From Flaviramulus multivorans (GTDB lineage Bacteria > Bacteroidota > Bacteroidia > Flavobacteriales > Flavobacteriaceae), in the NCBI RefSeq assembly GCF_021728415.1, contig NZ_JAKKDV010000005.1, forward strand, positions 124,001 through 188,000: a stretch of 64,000 nt of DNA, given 5' to 3'. A program made the translations under genes and the position numbers. A model generated the notes under the pieces. It was not told where the DNA came from. It did not search any database and worked only from the letters and a program-made list of their open reading frames with translations. Below, in pieces: positions 8,558 through 17,025 of this stretch. How positions within the stretch are numbered: position 1 is the stretch's first letter; every line of letters starts with the position of its first letter.

Positions 8558-10015
8558 ATGCTAGATTTTATAAAGGAAAATATTTGGAATATACTTATTG
8601 TTTTAAACTATGTAATTGCGGCTTCTGCAGTAATTACAATCCTTCTAAAAAATATTAACCCTACAAAAACACTATCCTATATTATAGTTTTAGTGTTTTT
8701 TCCTTTTTTAGGGATAGTGGTTTATTATTTATTTGGGCAAGAGTATCGAAAAACAAAAATCTTCAACCGAAAATATATACTTAACAAAAATGTTGTTAAA
8801 TCAATTAAAGAGGAATTAGAGTTTAATAGAAAGGAATTAGAAAAAGTAGATCGATATCTAGAAGATAAAGTAAAGTTAGTTAAGTTAATTCACTGTAATG
8901 AAAACGAACCATTAACTTTAAATAATAAGATTGATTTACTTAAAAATGGAGATATTAAATTCGAATATCTAATAGAGGATATAAAATCTGCTGAACATCA
9001 TATTCATTTTGAATATTATATTATAAAAGATGATACTATAGGAACACAAGTTCTAGACCTGTTGTGCGAAAAAGCCAAAGAAGGTTTAGAAGTTAGACTT
9101 ATTTATGATGATGTTGGTACCAGTATTTCAAATAAAATGAAATCGAAATTAACAAATTCAGGAGTTTTACATCATCCTTTTATGCCAGTTTTATTTTCTG
9201 GATTAACTGGTAAAATGAACTATAGAAATCATCGAAAAATAGCTATAGTTGATGGTAAAATTGGTTATGTAGGAGGAATCAATGTTGCAGATAATTACCT
9301 TAATGATAATAATTCCAAAGGCTATTGGAGAGATACACATTTAAGAATTGAAGGAGATGCTGTTAAATCACTTCAAATACATTTTTTATCTTCATGGGAT
9401 TTTGTATCAACCGAAAAACCTAGTATCAAAAAAACGTATTTTCCTGAAATAAAGCCTAGAAAAACGAAAGTCCCTTTGCAAATTGTAGCTAGCGGTCCGG
9501 ATACTGATTGGGCTAATATCATGGAAATTATATTAACGGCTATTTCTACTGCAAATGACTATGTGTATATAACAACACCTTATTTTGTTCCGAACGATGA
9601 AATTATTTCTGCATTACAAATAGCTGCAAAAACTGGTGTAGACGTTAGGTTAATTATACCAGAAAAATCAGATTCTTGGATTGTTAAGCATGCGTCAAAT
9701 TCATATTTGGATGCTTTATTAAAAACAGACATAAAAGTGTACAAGTATAATAAGGGCTTTGTGCACGCTAAAACTATTGTTGTGGATGATGTTTTTTCTT
9801 CAGTCGGTACGTCCAATATGGATTATCGAAGCTTTAATATAAATTTTGAAATAAACACATTAATTTATGACAAAAAGAATAGCAAACTTTTAAAGGAACA
9901 CTTTTTAGAAGATATGAAAAACAGCACCCAAGTAAATTATGACACCTACTTAAAACGATCAAAGTTGGATAAGGTGAAAGAGTCTTATTGTAGGCTTTGG
10001 TCGCCTTTAATTTAA
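8558..10015 (+). CDS. cls: Cardiolipin synthase
   Basis: 485 residues, phospholipase D superfamily, joining two phosphatidylglycerol molecules into cardiolipin at the inner membrane. Two N-terminal membrane helices (about 10-30 and 40-60) precede two PLD motifs: HRKIAIVDG (H225, K227, D232) and HAKTIVVDD (H403, K405, D410). Both motifs are intact and the length is normal. The stop shares TTAA with the convergent TPR-like gene. Confidence 0.95.
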   Translation: MLDFIKENIWNILIVLNYVIAASAVITILLKNINPTKTLSYIIVLVFFPFLGIVVYYLFGQEYRKTKIFNRKYILNKNVVKSIKEELEFNRKELEKVDRYLEDKVKLVKLIHCNENEPLTLNNKIDLLKNGDIKFEYLIEDIKSAEHHIHFEYYIIKDDTIGTQVLDLLCEKAKEGLEVRLIYDDVGTSISNKMKSKLTNSGVLHHPFMPVLFSGLTGKMNYRNHRKIAIVDGKIGYVGGINVADNYLNDNNSKGYWRDTHLRIEGDAVKSLQIHFLSSWDFVSTEKPSIKKTYFPEIKPRKTKVPLQIVASGPDTDWANIMEIILTAISTANDYVYITTPYFVPNDEIISALQIAAKTGVDVRLIIPEKSDSWIVKHASNSYLDALLKTDIKVYKYNKGFVHAKTIVVDDVFSSVGTSNMDYRSFNINFEINTLIYDKKNSKLLKEHFLEDMKNSTQVNYDTYLKRSKLDKVKESYCRLWSPLI

Positions 10016-10587
10016 CCTCTTCTTTTTTGCGCTCTTATAGAGCCACCACTACCAAAATGTTGGTTAGGCATTTGAGCACGCTTCATGTTTTCCTTCATCA
10101 TTTTAATTTGCTCGGTAAGCATACCTTGTTTGTCTAATTTTTGAGCTTCCGTAAGTAGTTTTTGTGCTTCTTGTTTTCTACGTTTAGAAAATGCAATACC
10201 AGCTAAATTTAGTTTAGCCATGGCAATATCATGTTTCATTGATAAACCTAAAGAAATAGCTTTTTTAAAGTATTTTTCTGCTTCATTCATATTGCTTTGA
10301 GACACCATAATACCATGTAAATAATTATAGTAACCTTGTTGCTTTTTTACTAATGCAGATTCTGGGTTTTTAATTTTATCTAACCATTTTTTAGCCCCTT
10401 CAAAATCTTGCTTTCGTAATCTTAAAAAAGCAAGTAAAATAAACTCATTTTTAAAGTAAAGAAATACAAAAATTAAAGATAATAGGATGAGCATGATACC
10501 ATTACCAATATAACCTTCTGTAAATTGATAAACGGCGTAAGCTATAAGACCGAAAGCTATGATTAGTTTTATAATTTTATTGTACAT
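10012..10587 (-). CDS. TPR-like membrane protein
   Basis: 191 residues. Two hydrophobic helices at about residues 5-20 and 25-50 are followed by a helical region with TPR-like pairs (EGAKKWLDKIKNPESA, NEAEKYFKKAISLGLS, QEAQKLLTEAQKLDKQ). The C-terminus is basic and Gly-rich (SGGSIRAQKRRG). It is probably an inner-membrane scaffold, function unknown. It converges on cls with a 4-base overlap. Confidence 0.8.
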   Translation of the reverse strand: MYNKIIKLIIAFGLIAYAVYQFTEGYIGNGIMLILLSLIFVFLYFKNEFILLAFLRLRKQDFEGAKKWLDKIKNPESALVKKQQGYYNYLHGIMVSQSNMNEAEKYFKKAISLGLSMKHDIAMAKLNLAGIAFSKRRKQEAQKLLTEAQKLDKQGMLTEQIKMMKENMKRAQMPNQHFGSGGSIRAQKRRG

Positions 10588-10792
10588 TTTAATAAAGTAT
10601 TTTATGTAATTCGGATGCTTTTCAGCTTAAAACTGACATCAGTTTTTATTTAGACTGCAAAGAAACTAAATTTTTATTAAAAAAAAGGCATACTAAACAA
10701 ACAAAACATTTGCTATTAAGTTAAATAAACATAGGTGTTTACAGCATATTTTAAATGTAAAATATAAATAAAAATATTTTTTTAAAAAATGA

Positions 10793-10823
10793 TTTGCAAA
10801 GTAATAAAGGCTTTGTATATTTG
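10793..10823 (+). promoter_or_regulatory. Promoter for rpmH
   Basis: TTTG at 10793-10796, a spacer of exactly 19 bases and TATATTTG at 10816-10823 match the Bacteroidetes consensus in every position. The leader to the rpmH start would be about 55 bases. The rest of the 298-base gap before rpmH (10588-10792) is AT-rich and shows no gene. Confidence 0.8.
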
Positions 10824-10885
10824 CCCTCAGTTTTGGAGAAGCCCAAAGTTTAAAAATTACATTTCAGATTTAAAGATATAAGATA

Positions 10886-11047
10886 ATGAGTAAAAGAACA
10901 TTTCAGCCTTCTAAAAGAAAGAGAAGAAACAAACATGGTTTTAGAGAAAGAATGGCTTCTGCCAACGGTAGAAAAGTTTTAGCGCGTAGAAGAGCTAAGG
11001 GAAGAAAAAAATTATCTGTGTCATCTGAAGCAAGACATAAGAAATAA
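10886..11047 (+). CDS. rpmH: 50S ribosomal protein L34
   Basis: 53 residues starting [19 protein letters not shown] and ending [10 protein letters not shown], an unmistakable L34. ATG at 10886 and TAA at 11045-11047. Internal motifs [20 protein letters not shown] are those of the family. The strong promoter and terminator make it a single-gene unit here. In many bacteria rpmH lies beside rnpA and dnaA; here neither is present. Confidence 0.98.
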   Translation: MSKRTFQPSKRKRRNKHGFRERMASANGRKVLARRRAKGRKKLSVSSEARHKK

Positions 11048-11070
11048 TGATTAACAATTGTTGATAATAA

Positions 11071-11102
11071 AAAGGTGTTACTTAAGTGTAATGCCTTTTT
11101 TT
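11071..11102 (+). terminator. Rho-independent terminator after rpmH
   Basis: AAAGGTGTTAC (11071-11081) pairs with GTAATGCCTTT (11088-11098) through nine Watson-Crick pairs and two G-U pairs, followed by T's. Confidence 0.75.
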
Positions 11103-11159
11103 ATATCTACTGATTACTATTTTTGCAACAAATTATAATTCAACACATAACCATTAAAA

Positions 11160-14015
11160 ATGCCGAAAAACGAAAAACTTAAATCTATTTTAATTATCGG
11201 GTCAGGTCCTATTGTTATTGGACAAGCATGCGAATTTGATTACTCAGGATCTCAAGCATTAAGGTCGTTGAGAGAAGATGGGATAGAAACTATTTTGATT
11301 AATTCTAATCCTGCCACTATCATGACCGATCCTACTATGGCAGACCATATTTATTTATTACCACTTACTACTAAGTCGTTAATTAAAATTCTAAAGGAAC
11401 ATCCACAAATTGATGCCGTTTTACCAACAATGGGCGGTCAAACAGCGTTAAATTTATGTATAGAAGCAGATGAAAAGGGTATTTGGGAAGATTATGGCGT
11501 GGAGTTAATTGGTGTAGATATCAATGCCATTAATATTACTGAAGATAGAGAGCAATTTAGAGAATTAATGGGTAAAATAGGTGTTGAAATGGCACCCCAA
11601 GCTACGGCAACATCCTTTTTAAAAGGAAAAGAGATAGCTCAAGAGTTCGGATTTCCCCTTTGTATTAGAGCATCATACACCCTTGGTGGAGCTGGAGCTT
11701 CAATTGTTCATGATGAAAAAGATTACGATCAATTATTACGTAGAGGTTTAGAAATTTCCCCAATCCATGAGGTGATGATTGATAAAGCTATGATGGGCTG
11801 GAAAGAGTATGAGTTAGAGTTACTTAGAGATAAAAACGACAACGTAGTTATTATCTGCTCTATTGAGAATATGGATCCTATGGGAATTCATACAGGGGAT
11901 TCTATTACGGTTGCACCAGCTATGACACTTAGCGATAGGACTTATCAAAAAATGCGAGATATGGCTATCAAAATGATGCGAAGCATTGGTGATTTTGAAG
12001 GTGGTTGTAATGTGCAATTTGCTGTAAGTCCAGATGAAAAAGAAGACATCATAGCCATCGAAATTAACCCTCGTGTATCGCGTTCTTCAGCATTAGCTAG
12101 TAAAGCAACTGGTTATCCTATCGCGAAAATAGCAACAAAATTGGCTATTGGTTATACTTTAGATGAATTAAGTAATCAAATTACAAAATCTACTTCGGCT
12201 TTATTTGAGCCTACTTTAGATTACGTAATTGTAAAAATACCTCGTTGGAATTTTGATAAGTTTGAAGGTTCAGACAGAACTTTAGGCTTACAAATGAAAG
12301 CCGTAGGAGAGGTTATGGGTATTGGGCGCTCATTTCAAGAGGCGCTTCATAAGGCTACACAATCCTTAGAAATAAAAAGAAACGGTTTAGGTGCTGATGG
12401 TAAAGGTTATAAGGATTACAACCAAATAATTGATAAGTTAACTAACGCAAGTTGGGATCGTGTGTTTGCTATTTTTGATGCTATCGAAATAGGTATTCCT
12501 TTAAGCCAGATTTATGATATCACTAAAATTGATATGTGGTATTTAAAACAATATGAGGAGTTGTTTCAACTTCAAAAGGAGATATCAAAATTTACAATTG
12601 ATACTATAGAAAGAGATTTACTTCTTGAAGCAAAACAAAAAGGATATGGCGACCGTCAAATTGCGCATATGCTAAATTGCCTTGAAAGTCAGGTGTATAA
12701 CAAAAGAGACGAATTCAATATTCAACGCGTTTTTAAACTAGTTGATACTTGTGCTGCGGAATTTGAAGCAAAAACACCATATTACTATTCTACTTTTGAA
12801 AGCGAAATGGAAACCGCTGATGGAAATCGTTTTGCTCATAATGAAAGTGTTGTAACTGATAAAAAGAAGATAGTTGTTTTAGGTTCTGGGCCTAACAGAA
12901 TTGGACAAGGAATTGAATTTGATTATTGTTGTGTACACGGTGTTTTAGCCGCTTCTGAATGTGGTTATGAAACGATTATGATTAACTGTAACCCTGAAAC
13001 TGTTTCAACTGATTTTGATATCGCTGATAAATTATACTTCGAACCTATTTTCTGGGAGCACATTTACGATATAATTAGACATGAAAAACCTGAAGGTGTT
13101 ATTGTACAGTTAGGTGGACAAACGGCATTAAAATTAGCAGAAAAACTAACCAAATATGGTATTAAAATTATAGGGACTAGTTTCGAGTCTTTAGATTTAG
13201 CTGAGGATAGAGGAAGTTTTTCAAAATTATTAAAAGCCAATAATATACCTTATCCAGAATTTGGAGTAGCCGAAAACGCTGATGAAGCTCTAGCTTTAGC
13301 AGATGAGTTAGACTTTCCTATTTTGGTAAGGCCATCTTATGTACTTGGTGGTCAGGGTATGAAAATCGTTATAAATAAAGAAGAATTGGTTGAGCATGTT
13401 GTTGATTTACTTCGAAAAATACCAAACAACAAGTTATTATTAGATCATTATTTAGATGGTGCTATTGAGGCAGAAGCTGACGCTATATGTGATGCCGATG
13501 GGAATGTGTATATCATTGGAATTATGGAACACATAGAACCATGTGGTGTACATTCAGGAGATTCTAATGCTACTTTGCCTGCTTTTAATTTAGGAGATTT
13601 GGTAATGCAACAAATTATTGATCACACACATACTATAGCAAGAGCATTAAACACGGTTGGATTAATCAATATCCAATTCGCAATTAAAGATGATATCGTT
13701 TTTATAATTGAAGCGAACCCTAGAGCTTCTAGAACGGTACCTTTCATTGCAAAAGCATACAAGGAACCTTATGTTAACTATGCTACAAAAGTAATGCTAG
13801 GTGAAAAGAAAGTAACCGATTTTGTTTTTAACCCTCAATTGGAAGGTTATGCGATAAAACAACCTGTGTTCTCTTTCAATAAGTTCCCTAATGTAGATAA
13901 GAGATTAGGACCTGAAATGAAGAGTACTGGAGAGAGTATCTTATTCATCGATAGTTTAAAGGACGATGAATTTTATGAGTTATATTCCCGTAGAAAAATG
14001 TACTTAAGTAAATAA
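11160..14015 (+). CDS. carB: Carbamoyl-phosphate synthase large subunit (short form without allosteric domain)
   Basis: 951 residues. Two ATP-grasp halves are present: the first opens with SILIIGSGPIVIGQACEFDY and the second, near residue 572, with IVVLGSGPNRIGQGIEFDY. The enzyme makes carbamoyl phosphate from glutamine-derived ammonia, bicarbonate and ATP for pyrimidines and arginine. E. coli CarB has 1073 residues, and its last 140 or so form the MGS-like allosteric domain that binds UMP, IMP and ornithine. The present protein stops just after the second ATP-grasp half (FYELYSRRKMYLSK), so this domain is missing. Terminator and stop look natural. carA is not in the window. Confidence 0.96.
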   Translation: MPKNEKLKSILIIGSGPIVIGQACEFDYSGSQALRSLREDGIETILINSNPATIMTDPTMADHIYLLPLTTKSLIKILKEHPQIDAVLPTMGGQTALNLCIEADEKGIWEDYGVELIGVDINAINITEDREQFRELMGKIGVEMAPQATATSFLKGKEIAQEFGFPLCIRASYTLGGAGASIVHDEKDYDQLLRRGLEISPIHEVMIDKAMMGWKEYELELLRDKNDNVVIICSIENMDPMGIHTGDSITVAPAMTLSDRTYQKMRDMAIKMMRSIGDFEGGCNVQFAVSPDEKEDIIAIEINPRVSRSSALASKATGYPIAKIATKLAIGYTLDELSNQITKSTSALFEPTLDYVIVKIPRWNFDKFEGSDRTLGLQMKAVGEVMGIGRSFQEALHKATQSLEIKRNGLGADGKGYKDYNQIIDKLTNASWDRVFAIFDAIEIGIPLSQIYDITKIDMWYLKQYEELFQLQKEISKFTIDTIERDLLLEAKQKGYGDRQIAHMLNCLESQVYNKRDEFNIQRVFKLVDTCAAEFEAKTPYYYSTFESEMETADGNRFAHNESVVTDKKKIVVLGSGPNRIGQGIEFDYCCVHGVLAASECGYETIMINCNPETVSTDFDIADKLYFEPIFWEHIYDIIRHEKPEGVIVQLGGQTALKLAEKLTKYGIKIIGTSFESLDLAEDRGSFSKLLKANNIPYPEFGVAENADEALALADELDFPILVRPSYVLGGQGMKIVINKEELVEHVVDLLRKIPNNKLLLDHYLDGAIEAEADAICDADGNVYIIGIMEHIEPCGVHSGDSNATLPAFNLGDLVMQQIIDHTHTIARALNTVGLINIQFAIKDDIVFIIEANPRASRTVPFIAKAYKEPYVNYATKVMLGEKKVTDFVFNPQLEGYAIKQPVFSFNKFPNVDKRLGPEMKSTGESILFIDSLKDDEFYELYSRRKMYLSK

Positions 14016-14021
14016 ATAAAG

Positions 14022-14048
14022 AAAAAGCCGCTTAATAGCGGCTTTTTT
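14022..14048. terminator. Bidirectional terminator between carB and the YceI gene
   Basis: Stem AAAAGCCGCT / AGCGGCTTTT around a TAAT loop, with A's on the left and T's on the right. It serves both convergent genes. Confidence 0.88.
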
Positions 14049-14568
14049 AATTTAGTTTGAGGCTGAAAACAAAGGAAACATTAACACTTTCTGAAATTTT
14101 GTTTTTTACTATTTTCGGAATCTTAATGTCAAAATCCGAAGCATTAACATCAAAGTTCCCGGATATTTCAACAACATTATTATCTAAAGAGTAGGTTATA
14201 GGTACTATTTGTATTCGCTTCGATTTTCCATGGAAAGTTAAAGTGCCTTCTATCCAATTTTCATTTGAATCATGAATTATTTTTCCTTTAAAAGTTGCTT
14301 TTGGAAATTTAGTTGACTCCGCATAATTTTCATTAAAATGCTCTTCCATTAAAGCGTTTTTAAATCGAAAACCCTTAACTAATACTAAAGCAGCAAATTC
14401 ACTATTCTCAGCATTAAAAATGGCTGTTACTGAATTATTTTTAGCTCTAACTTCTTCGAAGGAGGGTACAGATGCTTCAAAATTAACGCTACCAGTTTTG
14501 GTAATGTACTTAGCTTGCGAAAATATATTTAAGCTTAAAAGGGCAATTAAATAAACAAATGATTTCAT
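14047..14568 (-). CDS. YceI family periplasmic protein
   Basis: 173 residues with a signal peptide (cleavage after about residue 18, IFSQA). The YceI lipocalin-like pattern is visible: TKTGSVNFEASVP at the start, KFPKATFKGKI near residue 98, then GTLTFHGKSKRIQIVP. The family binds isoprenoid-like or other hydrophobic ligands in the periplasm; the ligand here is unknown. It is the last gene of a five-gene minus-strand cluster that also holds a cytochrome-like lipoprotein and a cupredoxin. Confidence 0.85.
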   Translation of the reverse strand: MKSFVYLIALLSLNIFSQAKYITKTGSVNFEASVPSFEEVRAKNNSVTAIFNAENSEFAALVLVKGFRFKNALMEEHFNENYAESTKFPKATFKGKIIHDSNENWIEGTLTFHGKSKRIQIVPITYSLDNNVVEISGNFDVNASDFDIKIPKIVKNKISESVNVSFVFSLKLN

Positions 14569-14617
14569 CTATAATGTTGCGTAACGAGTTAAAATTATAA
14601 ATTGGGTGAAAAACACA

Positions 14618-14983
14618 TTAGTTTTCTAAAAAGCCATCATTAACCCATTGTTGCACCAAAGCTCTATTAGCTTGCGACATTAATCCGCCTTGTGGCATTG
14701 GATTATTAGCATCGTTAATTCTTTGTATTAAACCTCGATTTTCAACGGCACTTTTTACCTCTGCATAGGTTGTTAACGACATAGGGGCGCCATTTGTAGT
14801 TGGGTTTCCATGACATGATGTACAAAAATTACTCATAATGCTTTGTATGTGCCCATTGTAAGTTACATTACCTGATGGATTAGGGTTCGGATTTGGATTT
14901 GGTTCAGCAGAATCATCACTACTTGAACAACTAAATATCAATAATGAAATTGATAAAACGTAAATTAAATTTTTAATATTCAT
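14618..14983 (-). CDS. Monohaem cytochrome c-like lipoprotein
   Basis: 121 residues. The lipobox LIFSC places the lipid-linked Cys at residue 19. An Asn-Pro repeat linker follows (residues about 28-36), then one haem motif CTSCH at 54-58 and a likely distal Met in NPMPQGG (M96). The protein should be a lipid-anchored single-haem electron carrier facing the periplasm or outer-membrane surface. It lies between the YceI and DUF5777 genes, in a cluster that also holds a type-1 copper protein, which suggests electron transfer between them; that is inference. Confidence 0.82.
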   Translation of the reverse strand: MNIKNLIYVLSISLLIFSCSSSDDSAEPNPNPNPNPSGNVTYNGHIQSIMSNFCTSCHGNPTTNGAPMSLTTYAEVKSAVENRGLIQRINDANNPMPQGGLMSQANRALVQQWVNDGFLEN

Positions 14984-15022
14984 AGCATTGGTTTTTAAAT
15001 TATTTTTTATTTGATAGATTGG

Positions 15023-15871
15023 TTAAAATCTTCTACTTAAGTTAAATCCAAAATATATATCACCTTCACTCCAATCACCAGAAGCTTGTCCCATAAAACC
15101 ATTAATATTCATAGCTTGAGCATTGGAAAAATGCATTTGGAATACGTGTCCGCCAGTTTCTAAATCAAATCCAATGGATAATGGATTTTTAAAAGGAGAA
15201 TTATTAGCTCTATTGAGGTGCCAGCCATAGTCGGCATTGATAGACCAGCGCTTTCCTAATTTATGTCTTCCTCCAATACCTAAAGCAAATTGTGATTTAT
15301 CTTGTTGAGATACGGTTACATAGTTATCATGAAAAAAAGTTGGTGCTATTTCAACGGAAAAATTGGTGTTTATTTTTCTTGCTACTAAAAGTTGAAACGC
15401 ATAACCTAAACGGTCGTTGAACTCTAAACCTGGAATATTATCTTCATCTAGTGCTGTATTAATTTGAATGGAGTTAAAACCTACAATAGTAAAAGGAGAG
15501 CCATTTTCTTTCTGTCTCAACAATCTGTATTTAGCTGATATTTCATATATTTTTAAGAACGAACTACGAGACACTCCAACATTAAAAGCATCAGAAATTC
15601 CATAAACAAAGTTTAAACGTGTTACTGCATTATCTAAACCAAAAAAGGTATCAATTCCATCCTTAATAGTCCCGAATCTGTGAGAAACAATGAATATGAA
15701 TTCATTTTTGTTAGCTAGCTTAGTAGATTCAAAATTTACAATTTTTAATCCTTTAAATGCAGCAAAGGCATATTCATTTCCTGTTGAATCGGTATCTATT
15801 TCATTCAACAAATCATCTTGAGCAAGAATAGATAACGGGAAAAGTAATAAAATAAACATTAAAATTTTCAT
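15023..15871 (-). CDS. DUF5777 family beta-barrel protein
   Basis: 282 residues with signal peptide (MKILMFILLLFPLSILAQ). It has many alternating amphipathic strands and ends in a strand with terminal aromatic-Arg-Phe residues (IYFGFNLSRRF), as expected of an outer-membrane barrel. It matches the DUF5777 family, frequent in Bacteroidetes beside c-type cytochromes and YceI proteins. No function is established. It lies 13 bases after the cupredoxin gene and 39 before the cytochrome gene on the same strand. Confidence 0.82.
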   Translation of the reverse strand: MKILMFILLLFPLSILAQDDLLNEIDTDSTGNEYAFAAFKGLKIVNFESTKLANKNEFIFIVSHRFGTIKDGIDTFFGLDNAVTRLNFVYGISDAFNVGVSRSSFLKIYEISAKYRLLRQKENGSPFTIVGFNSIQINTALDEDNIPGLEFNDRLGYAFQLLVARKINTNFSVEIAPTFFHDNYVTVSQQDKSQFALGIGGRHKLGKRWSINADYGWHLNRANNSPFKNPLSIGFDLETGGHVFQMHFSNAQAMNINGFMGQASGDWSEGDIYFGFNLSRRF

Positions 15872-15884
15872 AAGCTTATTTGGT

Positions 15885-16460
15885 TTATTGTTTAATTATT
15901 TTTTTGGTTTTTAAAATGCCTTCTGAGGAAATACTAATAAAATATAGCCCATTTGGTAAGCTAGTTACATCCATTTCTTCTTCCAATATACTACTAAAAT
16001 ATACTTGTTTGCCTAATAAATTGAAAATCTTAACCTCGTCTATCAGAACATTTATAGGTAGATTTATATTGATAAATGATTTTGCAGGATTTGGAGATAT
16101 TGAAAACCCTTTAGTTTGGAAATCGTTAATGCTAAGCGAGTTTTGAACAGTAATAGTTCCAGCCATTGATAATGGATGAAAACTACACTCATATGGATTA
16201 CTCCCTTCAACGGTAAAAACTTTTGAGTACGTCATACCATTACCAGTAATTGACCCGCTATTAAAATTTTCTGCACTTCCAGCCAAACTTGTAACGGTAT
16301 GTGCAAAATTATCAGTCCATGTCCAGATTACGGTATCTCCAACATCTATTGTTAAATCTACATTCGTTCCCATACCAATCTGCCAATTAAGGTTATGAGT
16401 TGTTTGAGCGCTTATGCTCATTATTCCCAAAAAAAATAATGTAAGTAGTTTTGTTTTCAT
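15885..16460 (-). CDS. Secreted cupredoxin with T9SS type A sorting tail
   Basis: 191 residues from ATG at 16460; an upstream in-frame ATG at 16484 would overlap the preceding gene and spoil the signal peptide (MKTKLLTLFFLGIMSISAQ). Residues 22-106 form a plastocyanin/azurin-like domain with all four type-1 copper ligands visible: H54 (NFAHTV), C92, H95 and M99 (YECSFHPLSMAG). Residues from about 112 (FSISPNP) form the type IX secretion sorting domain ending LKTKKIIKQ. It is therefore a copper electron carrier exported to the cell surface. Confidence 0.88.
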   Translation of the reverse strand: MKTKLLTLFFLGIMSISAQTTHNLNWQIGMGTNVDLTIDVGDTVIWTWTDNFAHTVTSLAGSAENFNSGSITGNGMTYSKVFTVEGSNPYECSFHPLSMAGTITVQNSLSINDFQTKGFSISPNPAKSFININLPINVLIDEVKIFNLLGKQVYFSSILEEEMDVTSLPNGLYFISISSEGILKTKKIIKQ

Positions 16461-16476
16461 TGTTTTAGTTTTTTGA

Positions 16477-16854
16477 TTAATCAATTACTGTACATTGGTC
16501 TAGTTTGATTTGTTCTAATAAATCGTCATAGCCTATAAAACGTCCTTTAATTTTGATTTGGGAATTGTGCGAGAGGGATTTTTGTAAATTCTCTTGAAAC
16601 TGACAAAAAATAATATTGTTTAAGGTAAGATTTGTGGGATTTAAATTTGTTATTGAGCCAGTTACTTCAATAGTTTTGTTAAGATATTTAGTTTCTGAAT
16701 CAATTGGATTTATAGAAAATTCATTAATTAATGTGTTTGATGTAAGTTGAAAACTAGATGTTTCATTTGCTATGTTTCTATGGTTTTGGTACACGTATTT
16801 ATACAAACAAATAGCTGTAATAATGATTATGATTAAAACTATTAGCCTTTTCAT
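16477..16854 (-). CDS. OB-fold (tRNA_anti-like) membrane-anchored protein
   Basis: 125 residues. An N-terminal membrane helix (residues 3-16) precedes an OB-fold-like region with KYLNKTIEVTGSITNL, IIFCQFQ and SQIKIKGRFIGYDDL, the pattern of small tRNA_anti-like proteins of Bacteroidetes. These are usually anchored periplasmic proteins of unknown role. It is the first gene of the cupredoxin cluster. Confidence 0.72.
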   Translation of the reverse strand: MKRLIVLIIIIITAICLYKYVYQNHRNIANETSSFQLTSNTLINEFSINPIDSETKYLNKTIEVTGSITNLNPTNLTLNNIIFCQFQENLQKSLSHNSQIKIKGRFIGYDDLLEQIKLDQCTVID

Positions 16855-16877
16855 AGCGTTGTTTAAAAAATTTTTAA

Positions 16878-16908
16878 AACTGCTTCGGTATTTAATACCG
16901 AAGCAGTT
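16878..16908 (-). terminator. Perfect 13-base hairpin, probable terminator of the acidic lipoprotein gene
   Basis: AACTGCTTCGGTA (16878-16890) and its exact complement at 16896-16908 flank a five-base loop. On the minus strand it is followed by an AT-rich tract with a T6 run, not by an immediate T run. It lies 117 bases beyond the stop at 17026. A second small hairpin (TCCTACTTTGTAGGA, 16926-16940) is next to it. Confidence 0.6.
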
Positions 16909-17025
16909 GCTAGCTAACCAAACATCTCCTACTTTGTAGGATAAAATAATCCGATCATGTAACTTTTCTTTTTCATAAAAGTATTTCTACTAGCTTAGTT
17001 TTCATTGTATTATAAGAGATTAGTC

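Noticed and set aside
14876-14902. Tandem DNA repeat in the cytochrome lipoprotein gene as a separate repeat feature
   Set aside because: It simply encodes the Asn-Pro linker and is described with the gene.
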